Positions 60,712-64,000 of a stretch of DNA of 64,000 nt are shown in pieces. The notes under the pieces are model-generated. The model worked only from the letters and a program-made list of their open reading frames with translations. It ran no database searches and had not been told where the DNA came from. Position numbers and translations under genes: made by a program. The stretch's first letter is position 1, and each line of letters starts with the position of its first letter. This DNA comes from Bradyrhizobium diazoefficiens USDA 110 (lineage in GTDB: Bacteria; Pseudomonadota; Alphaproteobacteria; Rhizobiales; Xanthobacteraceae). Location of the stretch: contig NC_004463.1 of assembly GCF_000011365.1 (NCBI RefSeq), positions 4,512,001-4,576,000 on the forward strand. The letters run 5' to 3'.

Positions 60712-61611
60712 TCACGGCATCAGTTTCGGCAAGGCGGCGGCGAGGGCGTCCACGGCGGCGCGGACCTTGAGCGGCATCCGCGGCGAACGTGGCCACAGGG
60801 CGTGGCAGTCGTACAGGAATTCCGGCTGGCCCCCGAAGAGACCGACCAGCGCGCCGTTGTTGAGGCGTTCGCGGACCAGCCAGCAGGGTAGCCAGGCGAG
60901 TCCCATGCCCTGTGCCGCGGCGTCCGCGATCGCCTCGAGATCGTCGAGCCTGAGCCTGCCGGCGGGCATGATCTCGCGCGGAGGCTGACCGTCCCGCGGA
61001 AACAGCCAAGGCCGGACCCGCCCGGAGCGGCGATAGATGATCGCCTGGTGGGCGGCGAGATCGTCGATCGATTTCGGTTTGCCATGGGCGCGCAAATAGG
61101 ATCGCGCGCCGCACACCACCATTCGCTGGCGAGCGATGCGCCGCGTAATCAGGCCGGACTGGTTATCGAGATCACCGGTCCGGATCGCAAGATCGTAGCC
61201 GCCCTCGACGATGTCAGCGATCGGGTCGCCGAAGGAGAGGTCGAGCTCGAGATGCGAATGTTTGCGCGCCAGCTTCATCAACAAGGGCGCGATGCAGTGC
61301 CGCCCCAGCAGCGCGGGCATTGTCACGCGCAGCCTGCCGCGCGGCTCGGACAATTCGTCGGCAACTACGGCGTCAGCCGCTTCAGCCGCGCTGAGCACGG
61401 CACGGCAGCGCTCGTAATAGGCTTGCCCTGCGTCGGTCAGGCTCTGGCGCCGCGTGGTACGGTTGAGGAGGCGGGCGCCGAGGCGCTGTTCGAGGAAGCG
61501 CACATGCTTGCCGACCATCGGCCCCGACATCTCCAGCGCGTCGGCGGCGGCTGCGAACGAGCCGAGATCGACGGCCTTGACGAACACGGCCATGCTGGTC
61601 AGGCGGTCCAT
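60712..61611 (-). CDS. LysR family transcriptional regulator
   Basis: 299 residues starting MDRLTSMAVFVKAVDLGSFA. Helix-turn-helix: AAAADALEMSGPMVGKHVRF then LEQRLGARLLNRTTRR. It has a standard LysR effector domain (RGRLRVTMPALLGRHCIAPL). It is divergent from the oxidoreductase gene, with a 103-base spacer, so it most likely controls that gene. Confidence 0.94.
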   Translation of the reverse strand: MDRLTSMAVFVKAVDLGSFAAAADALEMSGPMVGKHVRFLEQRLGARLLNRTTRRQSLTDAGQAYYERCRAVLSAAEAADAVVADELSEPRGRLRVTMPALLGRHCIAPLLMKLARKHSHLELDLSFGDPIADIVEGGYDLAIRTGDLDNQSGLITRRIARQRMVVCGARSYLRAHGKPKSIDDLAAHQAIIYRRSGRVRPWLFPRDGQPPREIMPAGRLRLDDLEAIADAAAQGMGLAWLPCWLVRERLNNGALVGLFGGQPEFLYDCHALWPRSPRMPLKVRAAVDALAAALPKLMP

Positions 61612-61686
61612 ATTGAAAACTCCTGGTTTCGACTGTTCGCTTGTTTGGGTGATTTATCCGCTTCCACGGGACCGCCATAGCTCCAT

Positions 61687-61699
61687 TCAGTTCAACTGA
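61687..61699. promoter_or_regulatory. Candidate LysR operator
   Basis: TCAGTT (61687-61692) and AACTGA (61694-61699) form a perfect dyad around one C, 16 bases before the oxidoreductase ATG, inside the divergent spacer. LysR proteins bind dyads of this size, but the T-N11-A rule is only partly met, and the site is close to the start codon. Confidence 0.3.
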
Positions 61700-61714
61700 T
61701 TTGGAGTATATCCC

Positions 61715-62704
61715 ATGACCCGCATCGTTCGCTTTCACCGGCACGGCGGTCCCGAAGTGCTGTGCATCGAGACCGCCAGCGTTCCACTGCCGGCAAAGGG
61801 CGAGGTTCAGATCCGGGTCAGGGCGCTCGGTCTCAACCGCGCGGAGGCGCTGCTGCGGAGGGGCACGTATATCGAGGCCGCGAAATTTCCGTCCGGCCTG
61901 GGTCTGGAGGCGGCCGGCATCGTCGAGGCGGTCGGCGAGGGCGTGGCCGGCTTTGCGCCTGATGACACCGTGAGCATCGTGCCGCCGCTGTCGATGGTGC
62001 GATGGCCGGCCTATGCCGAGCTCGCGACGTTTCCGGCCGAGCTCGTCGTGAAGCATCCGCCCGAGCTTGGCTTCGAGGTCGCGGCTGCGATGTGGATGCA
62101 ATATCTGACGGCCTACGGCGCGCTGGTCGATATCGCCGGACTTGGGCGCGGGGACGTCGTCGCCATCACGGCGGCATCGAGCAGCGTCGGGCTTGCGGCC
62201 ATTCAGATCGCGAACCGGATCGGCGCTGTCCCGGTTGCACTAACGCGGACCTCGACCAAGCGGCGCGCCTTGCGCGATGCCGGCGCCGCGCACGTGATCG
62301 CCTCGGACGAGGAGGACATCGGAGCGCGGCTCGCGGAGATCGCCGGTTCAAACGGCGTCCGCGTGGTGTTTGACGCCGTCGGCGGTCCCGCATTCGAGCC
62401 GCTGACCGCGGCGATGTCGCCGGGCGGCATTCTGATCGAGTATGGAGGGCTGAGCCCCGAGCCGACGCCGTTCCCGCTCTTCAACGTGTTGACCAAGAGT
62501 CTGGTCCTGCGCGGCTACCTCGTGCACGAGATCATCCGCGATCCCGTGCGCCTTGCGAAGGCCAAGGCATTCATTCTTGATGGGCTGTCGGACGGCACGC
62601 TGAAGCCGATCATCGCCAGGACATTCCGGTTCGAGGAGATCGTCGAGGCGCATCGCTTCCTGGAGTCGAACGATCAGTTCGGCAAGATCGTGGTGACGAT
62701 CTAA
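61715..62704 (+). CDS. Zinc-independent medium-chain oxidoreductase (quinone reductase-like)
   Basis: 329 residues. It has the LNRAEALLRRGTYIEAAKFP start of the quinone oxidoreductase branch, the NADPH-binding ITAASSSVGLAAIQIANRIG and the C-terminal VEAHRFLESNDQFGKIVVTI. There are no zinc-binding Cys clusters. It likely reduces a quinone or an enone with NADPH. Divergent from the LysR gene. Confidence 0.92.
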   Translation: MTRIVRFHRHGGPEVLCIETASVPLPAKGEVQIRVRALGLNRAEALLRRGTYIEAAKFPSGLGLEAAGIVEAVGEGVAGFAPDDTVSIVPPLSMVRWPAYAELATFPAELVVKHPPELGFEVAAAMWMQYLTAYGALVDIAGLGRGDVVAITAASSSVGLAAIQIANRIGAVPVALTRTSTKRRALRDAGAAHVIASDEEDIGARLAEIAGSNGVRVVFDAVGGPAFEPLTAAMSPGGILIEYGGLSPEPTPFPLFNVLTKSLVLRGYLVHEIIRDPVRLAKAKAFILDGLSDGTLKPIIARTFRFEEIVEAHRFLESNDQFGKIVVTI

Positions 62705-62727
62705 ACGCGCGCATCTCGCGAAACGCA

Positions 62728-62756
62728 TTCGGCGCCCCGCATGACGGAGCGCCGAA
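62728..62756. terminator. Hairpin between oxidoreductase and ABC binding protein genes
   Basis: TTCGGCGC (62728-62735) pairs with GCGCCGAA (62749-62756) around a 13-base loop. It lies between two convergent genes and is followed by CTTCGTTT on the plus side. A shared terminator is likely. Confidence 0.55.
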
Positions 62757-62781
62757 CTTCGTTTGGACGTTAGCGTCGGCC

Positions 62782-64000
62782 TTACGGCAGCTTCAGCGAC
62801 GTCTCGGCATTGTAGGGCTTCAGCGTCTCATCCGCGGCCTTCTGGGCGGCGGCGAGCGCCTCCTTCGGCTGCTTCTTGCCGTTCAGGACCAGCATCACCT
62901 CGTCCTCCAGCGTCTTGCGGACCGGGACGGTCTTGTAGGTCGCGAACCAGGGCTTTGCGACGTCGAGCTGCTCGACGGCGGTCTTGGCGTCCGGGTTCTT
63001 GTTCAGGAAGTCGACCATGTCAGGCGTCTTGTAGGCGGCCATGTTGGGGGCGAAATAGCCGGTGGCGCGGCTCCACCAGGCGCTCTTCTCGGGTGAGGTC
63101 ATCCACTTGATCAGCGTCCAGGCCGCCTTCTGCTTGTCGGCTTCGAGACCGGACGGAACGATCAGCGAGGCGCCGCCGATCGGCACGGCGTTGCGGACGT
63201 TGCGCGGGATGAAAGCGACCTTGTAGTTGAACTTGGCGTTGTCGCGCACATAGGTCAGCGAGCCCGTGGACAGCATCATCATCGCGGCGTTGCCGGAGAT
63301 GAAGGAGGTGCTGACGGCAGGACCGGGCGTCGCCCCAGGCGCGTGGACCTTGTGCTTGTAGACGAGGTCGTTCCACCAGGTCAGCGCGCCGAGCATCGAG
63401 GGCGTGTCGTAATAGACCTCGCCGCCGAACTCCTCGTTGTAGTAGCGCCCGCCATTGGTCATGGTGAGCGTTTCCATCATCCAGCCGCAATAGTCATAGG
63501 CGCAGGGGATTGCGATGCCCCATTGGGTCACCTTGTCGCCCTCGCGCTTGGTGAGCTTCTTGGCCCAGTCGGTCAGCTCCGCCCAGGTCTGCGGCGGCTT
63601 GTTCGGATCAAGGCCCGCTTCCTTGGCCTTGTCGGCGTTGATGTAGAGCAGCGGCGTCGAATTGTGGAAAGGCACGCCATAGACCGAGCGGTTGATCACC
63701 GCGTTGCCCTGCAGTGCCGGGAAGAACTGGCCGAGGAACTGGTCCTTGGTCTTGCCGTCGGCGGCGATCAGGCCGTCGAGATTGGTGAGCTCGTTCTCGA
63801 TCTGCATGTCGAGCAGGAAGTTCGCCGACATGATCACGGCGGACGGCGGCTTGCCGGCCTTGATGGCCGCGCGCGTCTTGATCAGCGTGTCGTCATAGGA
63901 GCCGGTGTAGACCGCGGTCGCCTTGACCTCGGGATGGGTCTCGTTGAACTCCTTGATCAAGGTGCCCATGTCGCGGGCGAGCTTGCCGTCGACGGGGACG
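62782..64000 (-). CDS. ABC sugar/glycerol-phosphate binding protein, N-terminus beyond window
   Basis: About 406 residues are visible, running off the window end; the frame continues upstream of the in-frame Met at 63969, so this is not the true start. It contains LIKEFNETHPEVKATAVYTG, TQWGIAIPCAYDYCGWMMET, GNAAMMMLSTGSLTYVRDN and IPRNVRNAVPIGGASLIVPS, a family 1 extracellular solute-binding protein with similarity to UgpB. Sn-glycerol-3-phosphate or a sugar is the expected ligand. Other transporter subunits should follow beyond 64000 or upstream of this gene. Confidence 0.88.
   Translation of the reverse strand, partial: VPVDGKLARDMGTLIKEFNETHPEVKATAVYTGSYDDTLIKTRAAIKAGKPPSAVIMSANFLLDMQIENELTNLDGLIAADGKTKDQFLGQFFPALQGNAVINRSVYGVPFHNSTPLLYINADKAKEAGLDPNKPPQTWAELTDWAKKLTKREGDKVTQWGIAIPCAYDYCGWMMETLTMTNGGRYYNEEFGGEVYYDTPSMLGALTWWNDLVYKHKVHAPGATPGPAVSTSFISGNAAMMMLSTGSLTYVRDNAKFNYKVAFIPRNVRNAVPIGGASLIVPSGLEADKQKAAWTLIKWMTSPEKSAWWSRATGYFAPNMAAYKTPDMVDFLNKNPDAKTAVEQLDVAKPWFATYKTVPVRKTLEDEVMLVLNGKKQPKEALAAAQKAADETLKPYNAETSLKLP

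Overview
The window looks like chromosomal DNA of a Bradyrhizobium-type alphaproteobacterium. Support comes from the high GC content, the rpsR-rpsF, fabD-fabG-acpP-fabF-mltG-yicC-gmk and lptF-lptG-lptD-surA-pdxA-rsmA gene orders, a rhizobial RIME-like palindrome between fabD and fabG, and several dispersed palindromic repeats of the kind common in Bradyrhizobium. No rRNA, tRNA, CRISPR array, integrase or transposase was seen.

Layout. 0-1 kb: ribosomal proteins S18 and S6 on the minus strand, S6 with a long Gly/Arg-rich tail, and the first codons of a DUF2232 membrane protein. 1.2-3 kb: a TetR regulator behind a nested palindrome and a co-transcribed fatty acid desaturase. 3.2-10 kb: core type II fatty acid synthesis (fabD, fabG, acpP, fabF), then mltG, yicC and gmk. 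9.9-13.1 kb: three minus-strand envelope or secreted proteins, including a caspase-like/DUF4189 fusion. 13.1-19.7 kb: an accessory stretch. It begins with decayed repeat DNA, then has an HlyC-type toxin-activating acyltransferase followed by a string of small genes interleaved with partial copies of the acyltransferase 3' end, some frameshifted, then four small minus-strand hypotheticals. 19.8-28.5 kb: a zinc alcohol dehydrogenase and the LPS-transport/outer-membrane biogenesis operon. 28.8-31.4 kb: pepA, holC and a lipoprotein.

31.4-41.2 kb is a second accessory stretch. It holds a heavy-metal RND efflux pair with a DUF3240 protein and a DUF485-actP-DUF294-exonuclease operon. A degraded ABC-transporter gene end lies at its left edge, and an imperfect second copy of the 3' end of the ABC-F gene lies in the middle, at 36.24 kb. 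41.2-54 kb returns to core genes: ABC-F, ndk, terC, ppx-ppk, hdaA, a CDP-alcohol phosphatidyltransferase, purM-purN, a cold shock protein and an autotransporter barrel. 54.3-59 kb: a LysR regulator next to two GNAT-like proteins, an isochorismatase-fold protein lacking its catalytic Cys, a small acidic protein and a class III aminotransferase. 59.2-64 kb: rnd, a possible 36-residue membrane protein, a divergent LysR/oxidoreductase pair, and a sugar or glycerol-phosphate ABC binding protein cut by the window end.

The least ordinary part is 14.3-18.4 kb. After one nearly complete lysine acyltransferase, short unrelated N-terminal segments are each joined to a remnant of the acyltransferase tail and each followed by a small, often membrane-anchored or secreted gene. 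This resembles a decaying cassette array built by repeated recombination at the acyltransferase 3' end, possibly of toxin/immunity type. The function is inference.
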